The translations under genes and the position numbers were made by a program. 64,000 nt of DNA from Adineta ricciae (Eukaryota; Rotifera; Eurotatoria; Adinetida; Adinetidae): positions 62,001 through 126,000 of the forward strand of contig CAJNOJ010000002.1 of the NCBI GenBank assembly GCA_905250025.1, read 5' to 3'. Under the pieces are notes generated by a model that searched no databases, was not told the DNA's origin, and was given only the letters and a program-made list of their open reading frames with translations. Positions 35,353 to 48,601 of this stretch are shown piece by piece. Position 1 is the stretch's first letter, and each line of letters opens with the position of its first letter.

Positions 35353-38300
35353 TTATTGTGCACTTTGCATAATTGAATGTTCGATAGCCTTGTTTAGTGC
35401 GTCACGCGCACATTCATAAACAAATCGATACTGTTGCTGTGTTTGTATAACGTTTGAGCGTTGCCGACGGCATTCTTTCGCCATGGTATAAATATCTAAT
35501 GTCCTGCCACGTATCATTTTTATCAAAAGTAAACTCACTAATAAGGCGCAGCCAGTTCGTCCTACACCTGTATTGCAATGAATTAATAATGGCGTTTCAT
35601 TGGTTTGATATGAATGTGCTAAATGAATCAAATTGAGAAATGGTTCCGTATCGTTTGGAGCATTTTCATCTGACGCCCATCCATTGTATGTTAGAAACAT
35701 GACGTAATGATCTTGCTTGTGACTAGATTGATCGGTAGCATGAACGAGAAACTCTTTCACGTCTAAACCACCGTCCAACTGACGTTGTTTCGTTAATGTC
35801 ACAGATAAACTAAAACAATAGTTTTGGAATACTTAACCCTCAGGATTTTCTTTGCCTTTGTTACTTACAATTGTGAAAGTGTCATTGTTGTTTTGACTGT
35901 TGTTGGCCAATAGACCGGACATTTCATTTTCTTTAAATCTTGCTCGTTGAATATGCCTATCATACATCGGATACGTTGATCAGCAATCATTTGCCAGAAA
36001 TCGTCTACAAGCGCCAAGAGGTCATGAAATTTCGAGCAAGAAAATACTTACTGACACTATCTGGCACTGGAGGGGGACAAATGATGTATTTCATTGATTT
36101 CTCTCCGATGGGAATCACTATATGGCTTGCATTGATATAGTCGGGCTGTGTAGAGAGAATAACACGATTAAAATCGTAAGGAACGATATTCTGGAAACGA
36201 TTCAACGATTGATTTTTCGGTTGAGTAGCTATAGAACTGAATTCTGCTGGTTCGTGTTCATTGAGAGTTTTTAATGCCTAAACATTTACGAAAGAGCATC
36301 GATGGATTTCATTGATTCGATGAAGAAATGAATAGTTTACTCGGAATTCTTCTAAGTACTCTTGCGAGTCAATTTTCATATCAATCTCACGGCATTCGTC
36401 CATTAATGTCGCTGTTTCCATTGTTATCGCCGGTGTGCTTATCTTGTTGACTAACTGTGCAGTTAAATTTTCGATTTTTTCAGCTACACCAGCATTGAGT
36501 ACTAAAGTTTCTTTTTCCGTCCCTCGCTAAAGAAAACAATTGTCGTTACATATACTTCAGAAGTCAGTTTAGTCGAAGTATTTACTTGATAATATTCGAT
36601 GCGCTTCGAAAGATCGTTAGATTGCGATGCTAAAGACAAAGAATTGAAATCATAGATGATGGAAATTATTTCGAATTACTCGAGATTGGTTTTAGAGGTG
36701 CTCGTGGTGCATTCAACTCGAGAACTGGCGGCGAAGGTGCGACTGGTGAACGAGGAGACATCGGTGGCGTTTTGATATCACTTGTGTCTTCGTCAAGATC
36801 GGTATTGGAAGCCGGAGAGGGTTTCTTTTTGTCTGGACTGGTCGTATTTTGATTCGTAGAAATATCAAGATTCGATGGTGGCGTTGGCCTACTCTTTTTT
36901 TTCTCGAAAAGAGCTTTTATTGTCGAATTAGTAGGCGCTGGCGACGATGCAGACGGGGATTCTATAGCATCGGGTGATATAACAGGTTTCGACGTTTGTG
37001 TCTTTTCAGTATTCGACAAGGGTAATAGTTTGGGTTTTTCCCGTGGAATTAACATGTCTATAATTGATGAAGTTGGGGGTACTGGCTTGGTAGTTGCAGA
37101 AGTGGATGGAACAGTATCTTTAGGTTTCTAGAGTATGTTAACTATGATCAGTGTATACTCAGGTATCAAATTAACTTACAGTAGAAATATCTTTTTCCGT
37201 AACAAGATTTGCTTTGTTCGTTGTAGAAGGATCGGTTACCGGCCTAAAAACAGTATACTATCAAGTCCTTTTATGAGCAAATTCACAATCTACCTTGCGA
37301 TAAGTAGAGTAACACCTTTCTTTGTAGTTGCTTTCAATCCTTCTACAACTTCTCGATAAGTCATCTGATCGGTATTTCGATCGTTGATACACAATAAACG
37401 ATCATCGATCTGTAAGCGTCCATCCTTTGCTGCGATACCATTTGGTTGAAGTGCACATATGAATATTCCACCACGTATTTGCTGAGGATCAATTTGACTA
37501 AGACCAATACCGTACGTTCCTTGAGAAGCTTTTGGTAATACAATTTGTATTTTTTCATATTGCTAAAAGTGTTCCGATGCTTCCCATTCGTGAAGAATAC
37601 GCGTGTCCAATCTTACCACTGGTTCATTGAATATTTCCGGTTTTGTGGTCTTAGCTGGTAGAACAGGTGATGGTGGAGCCGAATTGCTCATATTTGATTG
37701 GTCCTACAAATAGATACAATGATTATGTATATTTCAATGATCATGAGAAAATTCAGAAATAAACACAAAACATAATCTTAATATTAGGATGGAGTTAGTA
37801 TATGTTTAAAGAGATCTACAAGAATGTATTAGTTGTAGAAGAAGAAGCAGCAGAAAGTGGTTTTCATATATAATTTAGTTGTTGTTGTGTTTTTAATCGT
37901 ATGACATGCAGTTGTTCAGGAGAAGGATATAGAGAGTGAAAAGCGCCACTCTCTAACTCACGCCAACACTAGTTGATGTATACGATGTATTGTGTATCGT
38001 TCGGCTTCTTTCTTTTGCATGAACAATTTCATCAATACGTGGCCGATAAAGAATGAAATCTACTGGGCCAGTAGGCGAATAGCGAAGACGTGCCACAAGA
38101 TCGCGATGACTGATTGTTTGGCAATCGTAATTATCTATGAACAGAATGCGATCCCAATGCTTTAAGCCAGCAGAAAGAGCAGGTTCACGTAGAACGGATC
38201 GAATGTGTGGATATCCAATGGATGTTGAACCTGCCGACAAGGTAAAACCGAATCCACTATCGGTTTCTTTGTCCATCCTTACTGTGAACACCTAATAGAT

Positions 38301-41300
38301 GCGTTGGGAACAAAGCATTTTCATTATTGCAAAATAGTTACAATTATTATAGAAAAGAAACAGAGCAAATCATCGGAATCTATCGGTTTCTTTCTAATAA
38401 ACAATCAAATACTGAAATCCTTTTCTCTCTTCGAAATAAGGAGTTTTTCAGTATTGAATGTTATGAGCCCACTTTATCACACGTGTTTAACACTAATCGA
38501 AATCAATCATTACCTCTCCACGTTTGACTTTTGATGAACCATGACGTCTGGTGGCAGGTGATTTAGGTGGTAAGTCGCGAACAACATCACTAGAAACTCG
38601 GCGTTGTTCGCTATTGATTGTTTCGGTCGTTCCTGTTCGACTTGGTTTACTCGAACCATTTGTTCGATTATCCTAGTGTATCAAAAGAATGTTGAACATC
38701 TGTTTTCTTAATGATCAGATCCTACCAAATAGACTTGATATTCTTGTGGATCTGGTCGACAAACAACGAGCTTAACATTTCGTGTAGAGTCAGCTAAAAC
38801 AGATGGTACATCCTATGAAAAAGTCATAAATTCGTCTATTTTTGTCTCCAGCAAAAAGATTGACATACGCGAACGTTGCGATTATGCATAATAACGTCAT
38901 TAATTGATAGAATGACGTCACCAATTTTCAATCGACCAGACAAAGCTGCTGGCTGATCTGGATAGATGTCGATGATTTCAATTGGTTTGTTCTCTGCTGA
39001 TCCACCTGATAAACTGAGGCCTAAACCATTCTGCCCACGATTCAAAAGCACTTCAAATGTATTTTCTAGAACGAAAAGTTCAACTGACGTGAAGCGTTCG
39101 TTTTTCTTCACAAATTTCATACCAGGCCGAGCAAAAGAATAGATATTCGTGATTGATGATGAACGTGTTCGACTTGGCAAGATAAGACGTTGAACCAGCA
39201 AATGACATTTGGGTTTTGTTGCTCGACGAAAGATTTCTACAGCTTCGGCATGTGTCACTCGCGACAATGGGACACCATTGACTTCTAGAATCTTATCGCC
39301 TAAATACAAAAGTCCATCTTCGATAAGCTATTCGAATGCACATTTGTACTATACCTTCTATTAAGAGTTTGGATTTTGCAGCAGCACCACCTGGTGTAAT
39401 ACTCTTGACATAGATTCCATGATCTTCAATTTCTGAGTCTAAACCACCCTACAAGACCAACGAACAAAGATCATCATCTGAATGTCATGAAATTTCCAGA
39501 GAATATTCATACCACGACTAGAAAACCCAAACTAGTCTGACCAGTCTTATCAATAGTGACAGGAAATACAGCACTTTTGATGTCATGCGCACTTTGAAGA
39601 TCGGATGCTTGTGATATGATACTCTCATTGGATAGGACGCGCTTTCCTGGTAGCGTATTCGAAAAGTTACCATTGGACCACGTTGCCTATAATACCAAAT
39701 CGAAAAATTGGAGATTATCTATTGAAGAAAGGAATAATCTCACTGATAAAGCACTTGGTGAATTATTATTCTGCTTCTCATGTTGAAATAATGATTCGGC
39801 ATCCACGCTCATTGGTCGTCGTGGTCTCTCGTGTTTAGCCTGTGATGGAATGGAATAACGACATAATTTTAATCGACATGGATCTGGTAATAAACTGAGA
39901 ACATCAGCAACTTCTTGTACAGTCATATTATGAATTAGTTTCCCATTGTAAGATAGAAGTCGATCACCTATAAATGAAAGTATCTTTCATGTTTTCCAAG
40001 ACGAAATCGTTACTCGTACCTGTTTGAATCTTTCCTGATCGAGCAGCGCTTCCATCCAGCGGATAGATGGATTTAATAAATATTCCTATCATTGCATCAC
40101 CCATGAGTGACATTCCCAGGCTATTATTATTGTCTTTATATAGTTCGACTTCATAGATCATTGTTGACGATGCAACACCATCGGAATTCCTAGGAAATGT
40201 TTTTTTTTAAGATGAATTCCTTGATTTTAAGAGCAAAATCATACTTTCCAATTATGCCCAAATTTTCTTGTGATTGCGTTCGACTTTGCTCCGTCTAAAT
40301 TCCATGTATAAAATACAAACAATTCTCAAAATAGAAATACCAATGATGATCACATACGTTATAATCAATACTGTCCACATCGGAACTATTGCGAACAAAT
40401 TCAACTAGAACAACCCTATGGTTTACTAACTTGATCTGATCGTTTCTACACTCACCATCATTGATCGGTTCGTTCAGCAAACTATATCGACTATTGTGAC
40501 GAAGGAGAAGAGATTTCGTAAATGTGTATGTATCGTAACATAGTTCAAACAGATATTTTCCTCTGAAACAAAGCCTAGTTTGTCGGAAAACGGAGCAAAA
40601 AAGGAAACTTGATACTTTTTACTATTATTTGTAAGATATTTAATTTTTCCTTCATTGATATGTCGTTTCAATATGATTGCAAATGTCTTCTTGTCATAAC
40701 CAATGCGTTCGATCTGATCCCAGTTATACGTGATTTTCGCTTGCCGTTGTTGCATTCTCAGTTGCCACACTGATACATCACGTAAACGTATACCGACAAG
40801 ATATACATCATCCTGTTTCGTATCTTTATACAACTTGTACATATGATAACCATAATCGTCTACGTAAAAGTCAGATATTTTGTTTTCGTTGTAAGAACTT
40901 CGTCTCTTCTACCTAATTTCATCACATTTTCGACGAACATTCGCTCAGCTTGTACATCATTTAATTCTGCATAGAATCGTTGCCGTTCCAGGATTTCTTG
41001 CCGTAAATTACGAGTACCGTACTAGCAAAAACATATTTTCTCAAATGACTCGTGATCAACAAACAGACTTCTTACTTCGTTAATCAGATCATTCGACGCG
41101 TAATGCTCAATAATAAACTCATCTTTATACTGTTCATCATCCCCACCATCTCCATACTCGGCTTGAAACGCCAATGAAGTGAATGAAAGTTTCTGTTCTT
41201 TACTTATTTGAAATGTATCAGCGAGAACCATTTGTCGAAATTGTAAGTAGAACAAGTGTTGGGTTAGAAAATGTCTGCAAAGAACAATTTTCTCATGAAA

Positions 41301-43601
41301 GATCTTTTCTCTTCTGCGAAAGAAATCAAACCTAAGTACGGAAATATCATCGACAAAGTATTTGATTTTTAACTGCATAACAAATTTCGCTTGGCCACTT
41401 TTCCATTTTGGATCGTTGACTAACTTGGAGATTTTCAAATCCATTGCAGGAAAACAATATTCACCGTCTGAGTATTCAACATTATAAACAAGAAAACAAA
41501 TATGAAAATCGTTATACCTAGAAGAATTGTCAGAGCAAATAGATCGTGTTCAATTAGATCGATGTACGACACGATGGTTTCATGAATAATTCGTACAGTA
41601 GCATCAGATTTGCAGTAAACTTGAACACGATTATTGTTAGGAAGAAGGACTATAACTTGGCAGATGCATTCCGTTGGATTCTGCATGAAAAATAGGGAGA
41701 GATTGTTGTGAAACAATGTATTTTACTTACTCGATTAGGAACAGTTATTTTTTCAATTTTGCTATCAGGATTTAGCACAAATTCAGGACCAAGTTGTTTC
41801 TGTAACAATAAAACAAGAACCGGTTCATTCTTTAGAAATCGCCAATAAACATATTTAAAAGCCAGCTCTCCACGAACAAAAGAAAAGTAATGAAAAGAAT
41901 TTCTCTCCTCAACTTGCACCATCCATTGAGTCGACACATTCAAGCGTGTCTTATGATTCATGTCTATTATATAAGCAGCTGTTTTATGAATCAAGATTTT
42001 GACAACTACTTGACCTCTATTCTATGTCAACAGTATCTCTGGAAATGATTATCATATGGAAGCAAAAGATAAACGTGAGCTTTTAACAAAATGATAAATT
42101 CTTTCACCTTGGTGAATCTATTTTCTTAGTTTACCATAAAAGATAAAGGTGACTGCAAAGAAATTCATTGATACTAATTAAAAAAATTGTTTTAGAAGTC
42201 CTATTCACCCGAAAGAGCGATCGTCGTCGTCGTTTCCGGTAGATTGTACTATTCAATGACGCATTCAGATCGAGTAATGATGCTCGGCTTGATTTATTCG
42301 TTCTAGAAGTAAAACAAAAGACGAAACTCGTTTGCTTTTTATACAACTATTCATATACAATGCTCCTTGACTTAAGTCAGGCATGCTGTTGGATGATTTT
42401 CGTTGGATAAGAGGTGGTTTTTCTGGTTCGACAAATACCGTAGCTAAAAATGAAAACATAAGTTTTATTTTTCTCGTGAAAATTCAATGCCCATACGAAG
42501 TTTTCGTTTCGCTCGAAGACGTTCTCTGATTTGCAATAACTTCACTGTATCTTCTGTCGATAAATCGGCGGGTAGGTTAAGTTGAGCTCTCAATTGTTCT
42601 AATTTTCTTTTTTTATTCAACAGCCGTTTGCCCATTGTGATAAATTCTGGATCATTTTCGAAAACATGGAACAAATCTTCAATCGCCGAGCGAGATGATA
42701 ATAGGACATGGTTATTGATCGTCATAGTTGCTGATTGAGAAGGCACTTGTGGTAAATATCGTCGCGAATTCATTGAACTGTTATCGTCGTGTTGATCAAT
42801 AGCACGGTCGAGTAAACGCAAAACGTGCTCGTCGGTGAGTTCCTAGTCGAAAGAAAAGTAGAAGACAATATTCAGTGACAGATGTGCAATCGAAGGTCAT
42901 CTGTTGATGATTGAAAAAATGAAAGAGTAGAAGAACTCAATGGTGTACACATATAAGATTAGGCAAATAAATCGCCTTTTTTTCATATATATATAATTAT
43001 AAACTTCATTCTGTATGTGTGCGAGACATTTCAATCGAGGCAGAGACGACGAATATTTTCAAGAAATAATGAGACTGTAGGCAAGAAGAGATGCAACAGC
43101 TGGACATGACTAATATTGATTTTCATAGATACCAATAAGCAAAGAAGTATGATGAGTAGCAAGAGTAGCGGAAGAAATGTACGTAGAGATGCACATATGT
43201 ACTTCGAAGTTCACATTTGATGAAAGGAAAAGAAGAACAAATACTACACGAGCTTTTTTCTTTACATTTCAACGCAACATGTATATGTACATTTATGCTG
43301 AAGCCTTGATTTACGTTCAACAAAGGATTTGTTTATTTTTTATGATGTCATTCGTCGAGTAGATATATTGTAGATCATCTTCGAATGTTTTGTGATTAAT
43401 CAAACAAGAAGAATAGGAAAGATGAGAATCAAAAATGTTAATCCCGATTGAATTTGAACAAGATATAAAAGACAAGAGGTTCACAGAGATTCATACCATA
43501 AATAACTCGTTATCAGCACTACCATAACTGGAACATATACTGCGACCATAGCTGCTCACACTGGTATTTCGAGAATGCTTTCGCATGCTCCTCTGAGACA
43601 T
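35353..43601 (-). CDS. PTPN13: PTPN13-like FERM / five-PDZ / tyrosine phosphatase
   Basis: Scaffold phosphatase at the cell cortex. Minus-strand exons: 43497-43601, 42497-42842, 42359-42443, 42209-42302, 41731-41799, 41518-41680, 41332-41467, 41076-41274, 40913-41021, 40616-40859, 40456-40562, 40358-40404, 40245-40294, 40020-40189, 39744-39967, 39513-39686, 39355-39448, 38869-39299, 38726-38812, 38514-38672, 37962-38291, 37617-37703, 37294-37562, 37180-37243, 36680-37127, 36586-36629, 36341-36526, 36052-36277, 35869-36004, 35353-35809. All 30 phases close: 1779 residues. FERM ~240-540 (LVEHDLF-like LIEHDLFALT; ALQAEYGD-like AFQAEYGD; KYLFELCYDTYTF). PDZ domains start at ~590, 750, 885, 1032 and 1171. 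PTP ~1510-1770 with HCNTGVGRTG (Cys ~1706). The WPD loop is altered (WASDENAP). No N-terminal KIND domain is seen, unlike vertebrate PTPN13. Confidence 0.92.
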
Positions 43602-46294
43602 TTGCAAAGAAAATCGAAGTCTGAAATACGTAGGAGATTTAAAATCAATCTTGAAACCTGTTGATTCAAATTTAACACGAAGATATATGTTTATTTAAAT
43701 TTCTTTCTCTTAACTTTCATCTTTTCAAAGGTATCTTCATATTCCGGTAAGAGTCGTAACTCGTCGTTTGCTTCTCTCCTCGAATGCGATTGGTTGAACG
43801 CTCCATAAGGTTCAACGTTACCATGTAACGAACCCTTTTCAAGTACAGATCAACAAGTGTATTGTTTTGAAAGTAAACAAAACGAAACATTGATATCACA
43901 TTGTGATACATTTAGATGAGAGAAATAATATAGCATTTTAAATAATCATGCGCGCCACCTTTCGAGTGCTCAGTGGTTTAGCACAATTTATTCAGCTTTT
44001 TTTTGCAATATAACTTGGGATAAGCAAGCCTTGCCTTCAAAAAACAGAACGCTGCTCGTTTATATGTTAGTAAATATTTAAAATATTAAAATAAAGCAGA
44101 GAAAAAGATTCTTATCAAAATGGCAATAACTTGTACGAATATATTTACAACCCTTATGTTAATTTTATACTTTGACGTCAAAGATAACCGACACTGTTGT
44201 ACTTGAAACATATGATTACACTTCTTTCTCTCTTAGTGCTATGCATCTTTCAATGAAATACTATTCGAACAACTATGAATACAGAAAGAATATTTTCACT
44301 GCAGAAAAAGCGCTTTTTTCTTGTTTGGTAAAGCATGATATTTTTAATAAATGACTGTTCCGCTAGATTATTCAGCAATTGTCCCCGTTTCTTGACGAAG
44401 GCGTTAGAACGGAAAAGAATATCCTTCGCTCGATACTCCGGCAAAAATATCATACAGAATGAAAAAAAAAACAGAACACTCAGTCGGCAAATAACAGCAA
44501 ATGTTGGCCACTACACTCTATACAACATACTTCAGTAAAGAATGGAAAAGAATTTCGTTCTTAAGATTCTTCCTATCTTGGTGTCATAAAGATTACAATT
44601 GTTCGATGTTTATCGCATTTACTCTAGAATTTTCTAATTCTAGTAGATATAAATTTTTCCCATTTTTAACGTGCTGCGTCCCATGATTACTAATAGAGAA
44701 AAGGAATATTAACGTATGTGCTGGAAGAGTCCATGGTGTAGGTGCAAGAATAGCGAAGGAGCAAAATGTTTTTTCTTTCTACGCCAGTTTGGAAGAAAAA
44801 CGTGCTTTTTCTCAGCATATTTATTCATCTGATGCACTTTTACCCAGTGCAAATATATATTTCTCCTTTCTATAGTAACATTGCTTGGTTTTTACCCAGT
44901 CTGAAAGATTATATAGCCATGGATATATATATATATAAGATCGCAGCTTTCATGATCGTGTTTTCAGATTATTCAGTGAAGTAATGCTTGATGGTGAACA
45001 CAAATATTCAAGAATGGAAAAACTAGAAGAATACATGAAACAATTGATAAAGGCTTTTCAACAAAATGCACAAGAAAAAGAGTAAGTAAAATGTTTTAGG
45101 ATTCGTGGCGGTGATTTAGGGTTTTTTCCGTATGCATCATTCAGTGAGTGTCGAGGATATGTAATTGCACAACAATTCGAGAGAGTTTCTTTAAAAGATG
45201 AATAAGACTTCCTTTTCAATTAATTCGGAGAAAAGAACAATATTGCAGCTTACATGATGATTCTCAGCGGGGGAAATTTCATAAGCTGCTAATTAAACTT
45301 GCGCAGTTGCCAGAATTTCGAAATAGTCGTACGTTACGTCATGATGATTGTCTTTTATAGGAACAAAAATGCAGACAGTTGGTGAATAGAAATTTATTCT
45401 AAAAAAACGCATTAAATTAAATTAATGAGGCATAAATAAAAGGAGCTTCGCCGTATTTATATGGTGTACAATAATACGGTGCAAAAAATGCTAGTCACAA
45501 GTATTCTAGTGGTGATTATGAACTAAATGAAAGATATGTTCAGATGGAATATTTGTCAAATGTCTGTGAAAGTTATGAATGCTTACTTGATCAGTCTCAG
45601 CACATTCAAAGGAATTTGCATTTAATAAGAATTCCACAAAACGGTGGAAGACTACAAGAGATGCTATTTGGTCATTCAGATGGAAAAAGAATGTGCCAAA
45701 TGATTCAAGCCGGACATTTCATGTGCTTGCTCTGTGGAAGGATCAAAATGAGAACAAGTTTTGCAAAATAGTTGGGATTTGAAATCAGGAATTGAAGGAA
45801 TTCAGGGAATACCAGTCTTTATAGATTTATCTATGGGCCAGTATCTTTGAATGAATTTCTCCAGTCTTCGATTCAGTCTAACTAGTACAAGGCTTACTGT
45901 CATTGACGAGCTTCCACGGTTGAATTGGGATGAATGTCTATCTTGAGCATAACATAGTACTCTCAAGATTCAGGCGAAAGGAAGATTTTTGCAGAAATAT
46001 ACTTCGGTTCCAGTATATGTTACCAAACTTGCTTTCAAAAGAAGCAATCAGAGGCCGGCTTAAAACGTAGTTTTACCTCGTCTCAAATAACAATGCGTAC
46101 CTGAGGAACTTCAGCACACAAAACTGAATGTCCTTTGTGGCACAACAGTCAATTTGTTCAACACAATTTGATCTGGTGCAAGAATGACTGGTGTAAGTTT
46201 TATGATCAGAAAGGGTAGATCAATATTATCACAACGTTGAAAACATGCCAACAGGTAGCCAGCAAACGGACGACAAGAGATTAAGTACGGGTCG

Positions 46295-46535
46295 TTAACC
46301 CTTTCATTCCGGGTGATACCTATATGTGTGCAAACATTTCTATTAAAAGTTTGGGTTTTCGCAGAAAAAGTCTGGAGTTCAAAGGCTAAATGTTGGCGTG
46401 AAAGATAGATCTCGTCAACCTCTATCAAATGGGGTGTCTTTTTATCCTTTGACTTCCAGCTTTTTTAACGAAAACTTGGATTTTTATAAGAGATGGTCGG
46501 ACGTATATGTACGTTCCCCGGTGTCAAAGGGTTAA
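46295..46535. mobile_element. piggyBac-type miniature element (MITE)
   Basis: A 241-bp unit bounded on both sides by TTAA (46295-46298 and 46532-46535), the piggyBac target-site duplication. Inside each TTAA the ends are inverted copies: left CCCTTTCATTCCGGG, right (reverse complement) CCCTTTGACACCGGG, 12 of 15 matching, followed by a further ATATG/ATATA similarity. The interior is non-coding, so it would depend on a transposase elsewhere. The family name rests on TTAA plus the CCC ends only. Confidence 0.6.
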
Positions 46536-46585
46536 ATCATAACGGCCCGGATCGAATAGCTCATGTGATCAAGGTTGCTGTTGCT

Positions 46586-46643
46586 GAAGGGCCTCATCCG
46601 CTGCGGAGCCGGATGGGTCTCATCTCTGTGGATGAGGCCCTTC
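46586..46643. repeat. perfect 14-bp inverted repeat (hairpin)
   Basis: GAAGGGCCTCATCC at 46586-46599 and its exact reverse complement at 46630-46643, separated by 30 bp. It is more GC-rich than its surroundings and lies 50 bp from the miniature element. It may be a fragment of another foldback element or form an RNA hairpin. Confidence 0.75.
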
Positions 46644-47019
46644 TTTGTTTTACCAAAAGAAGATTGAATTTTACAGCAAACCATGCGGAAAACAACATTA
46701 TCAGCAGTTTACCGGTAAATGAGAAGCTACATCAACCCACCGTCTTTGCTAATTGCACCATTGGTACGCGATCATCAGTTTATAAAGAGATAATTGTTCA
46801 CTGAGGTTAGAATGATGTAATCATAACAGAGAATTTACTTAAGTAATATTTTATGTCAGGGATACGATATTGTTATTGTTTTTTTGTGTATAGCTTTTTG
46901 TACATAATATAGTAGAAGAAATATGAAATAATGGAAACAGTCGCGTCTTTGGAAAGAAAGCCAACAAAAAAATATATGTAAAAACAGAGAAAAAGTTGGT
47001 AACTTAGCGGATTATGCAC

Positions 47020-47506
47020 TCATAAATATGGTTTTATTAAAATGAAAAGAAAGAGAAACATTATAGTAATAGATAAGTGAATATGAGAACTTCCGTTACA
47101 AAAGTCTGTATTGCAACAATATATTTCAGCGTCGGCAGCTGCTGCTTGAGTTGGACAAAAGAATACTGTACCTTTGGATACTAAACGACGCCCATCGGCC
47201 ATCTTCATGATTGTTTTCTATGTACATGAAAAAAAAGCTCGTAATTGAACATTCTATTTTATGTGTAAAACAAGAAATCATTACTTACTGTACATTTAGC
47301 AAGGAAATTTGTATTATTCGCTAATGTTACATACGGATAGGTTTCTATAAATGGTTCTGGACAATCTGTACATTGAAAACATGTAATTGAATCAGCTGTA
47401 GGAGCGTCTAAACAGAAACAAATTGATGATCGATGATTAATATAATCATTCGAAAGTTTTTACAAATGAAGATTAGGATTCCAATGAGAAATGGATGAAT
47501 CTGCAT
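47020..47506 (-). CDS. Ly6/uPAR three-finger protein, probably GPI-anchored (copy A)
   Basis: Exons 47464-47506, 47289-47407 and 47020-47217; 119 residues. Signal peptide MQIHPFLIGILIFI, then ITCFQCTDCPEPF, the first finger. The C-terminal CCNTDFCN matches the Ly6 ending CC-x-x-D-x-CN. After it comes a hydrophobic C-terminal tail (IHLSITIMFLFLFILI), as expected for GPI attachment. Introns are phase 1 after the signal peptide and phase 0 mid-domain. The partner is unknown. A divergent homologue lies 614 bp away on the other strand with the same exon plan. Confidence 0.82.
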
Positions 47507-48120
47507 AGTAAAGATCGATCCTGTTCAATTCCACCGAATGATGAATAAATGACAATCGAATCGAACTTTCTTCATCATCCCTCCGCCATATTGAACAAAC
47601 ATCTATTGAACTCTTCTATCATTCTATTGACTAAAGAAGGTGTATAGCTATTGATCTCTATCAATTCATTTTCATAATGTAACGTTAATTGAACAATTCT
47701 ACTCTTATTTCATCTCATATTACATAAAACAAATCGACATAGTCCTACTTCAATATTTCTTCGAATTTCAAACATTCGACCGTATATTATTCATCATATT
47801 GACATGATCAGACAAGTTTACATAGCTGACTCATATATTATTCGAGAGATTCATAGTCTTACTAGATTGTTAGGTGTTAAGCATAGTTGTTCTGCAAGAC
47901 ATAATTTCTGTTGTGACCTTCTTTCAGTTTGCTGCTGTTATTTGTCATGTAAAATTATCAATTACCAGAGTTAATAGAAATTACAATCTCAAACACGAAA
48001 ATAAAATAGCAAATCATCGTCTATCAACACGTTGTGTAGAGTCCAACCTTCAAATATCAATAGTAATCATTCAGCAAGACATACTAAAACATTTCATTTT
48101 CGATTACGACTGCGTCAAAT
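47507..48120. other. bidirectional upstream region of the Ly6 pair
   Basis: 614 bp separating the two start codons; AT-rich, no exon seen. It would have to hold both promoters. Confidence 0.5.
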
Positions 48121-48601
48121 ATGGTCAAGTGTAGATACGTGCTTTTCTTTTACCTTTTTATCGTGACAAGCAGTGAGTAGTTTGAAATTTGAACGCTCTT
48201 GCTCGAATCTGAGCCATTCACATCGTTTGTAGAGTTTCGAACCAGTGAAAGTTTATTACAATGTTATCTTTGTGCTGATTGTGGTGATCCGTTTAGTGCA
48301 GCATATCCGTACACAAGTGTTGTAACAAATCAAAATTACGGTGCAGCTTGTATTGTAAGTCAAACTTCGATTCATCATTTGGCCTCATATATTTCGCTTT
48401 TCTTTTGTCCAGAAAACAGTTTTAACTGTGCCTAATGGAAAGTTAGTCAGTCGGGGTACAACATTCAGCTGCACACAAGCATCCACAAGTGATATTAAAG
48501 TATATTGTTGTCAATCGGACCTCTGTAATACGTCAAACTCATTGAAACATCTAACATCTCTTTTATTGATTTCATTGATTATGTATTTGATTTGCTTTTG
48601 A
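48121..48601 (+). CDS. Ly6/uPAR three-finger protein, probably GPI-anchored (copy B)
   Basis: Exons 48121-48172, 48233-48354 and 48413-48601; 120 residues. Signal peptide RYVLFFYLFIVTS, then LLQCYLCADCGDPF, paralleling copy A. The C-terminal YCCQSDLCN is the Ly6 signature, and the hydrophobic tail LTSLLLISLIMYLIC suits GPI anchoring. Intron positions and phases (1, then 0) equal those of copy A, showing an inverted duplication that has diverged strongly in sequence. Confidence 0.82.

Larger units (their letters stand above)
43602..47019. other. gene-poor 3.4-kb stretch with transposon remains
   Basis: Upstream of the phosphatase and downstream of a Ly6 gene. No intact gene. Several short frames (45544-45771, 46111-46428, 46493-46804, and a GTAAG-ended MEKLEEYMKQLIKAF frame at ~45020) look like decayed coding text. 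One miniature element and a hairpin are annotated separately. Confidence 0.5.

Noticed and set aside
40474-40562. Read-through of the FERM exon past SKK into a longer frame
   Set aside because: Splicing out 40563-40615 gives KYLFELCYDTYTF, a proper FERM F3 ending, and restores phase; the read-through hits a stop.
46111-46428. 105-codon minus frame as a transposase
   Set aside because: It crosses the left end of the miniature element and has no catalytic motif.
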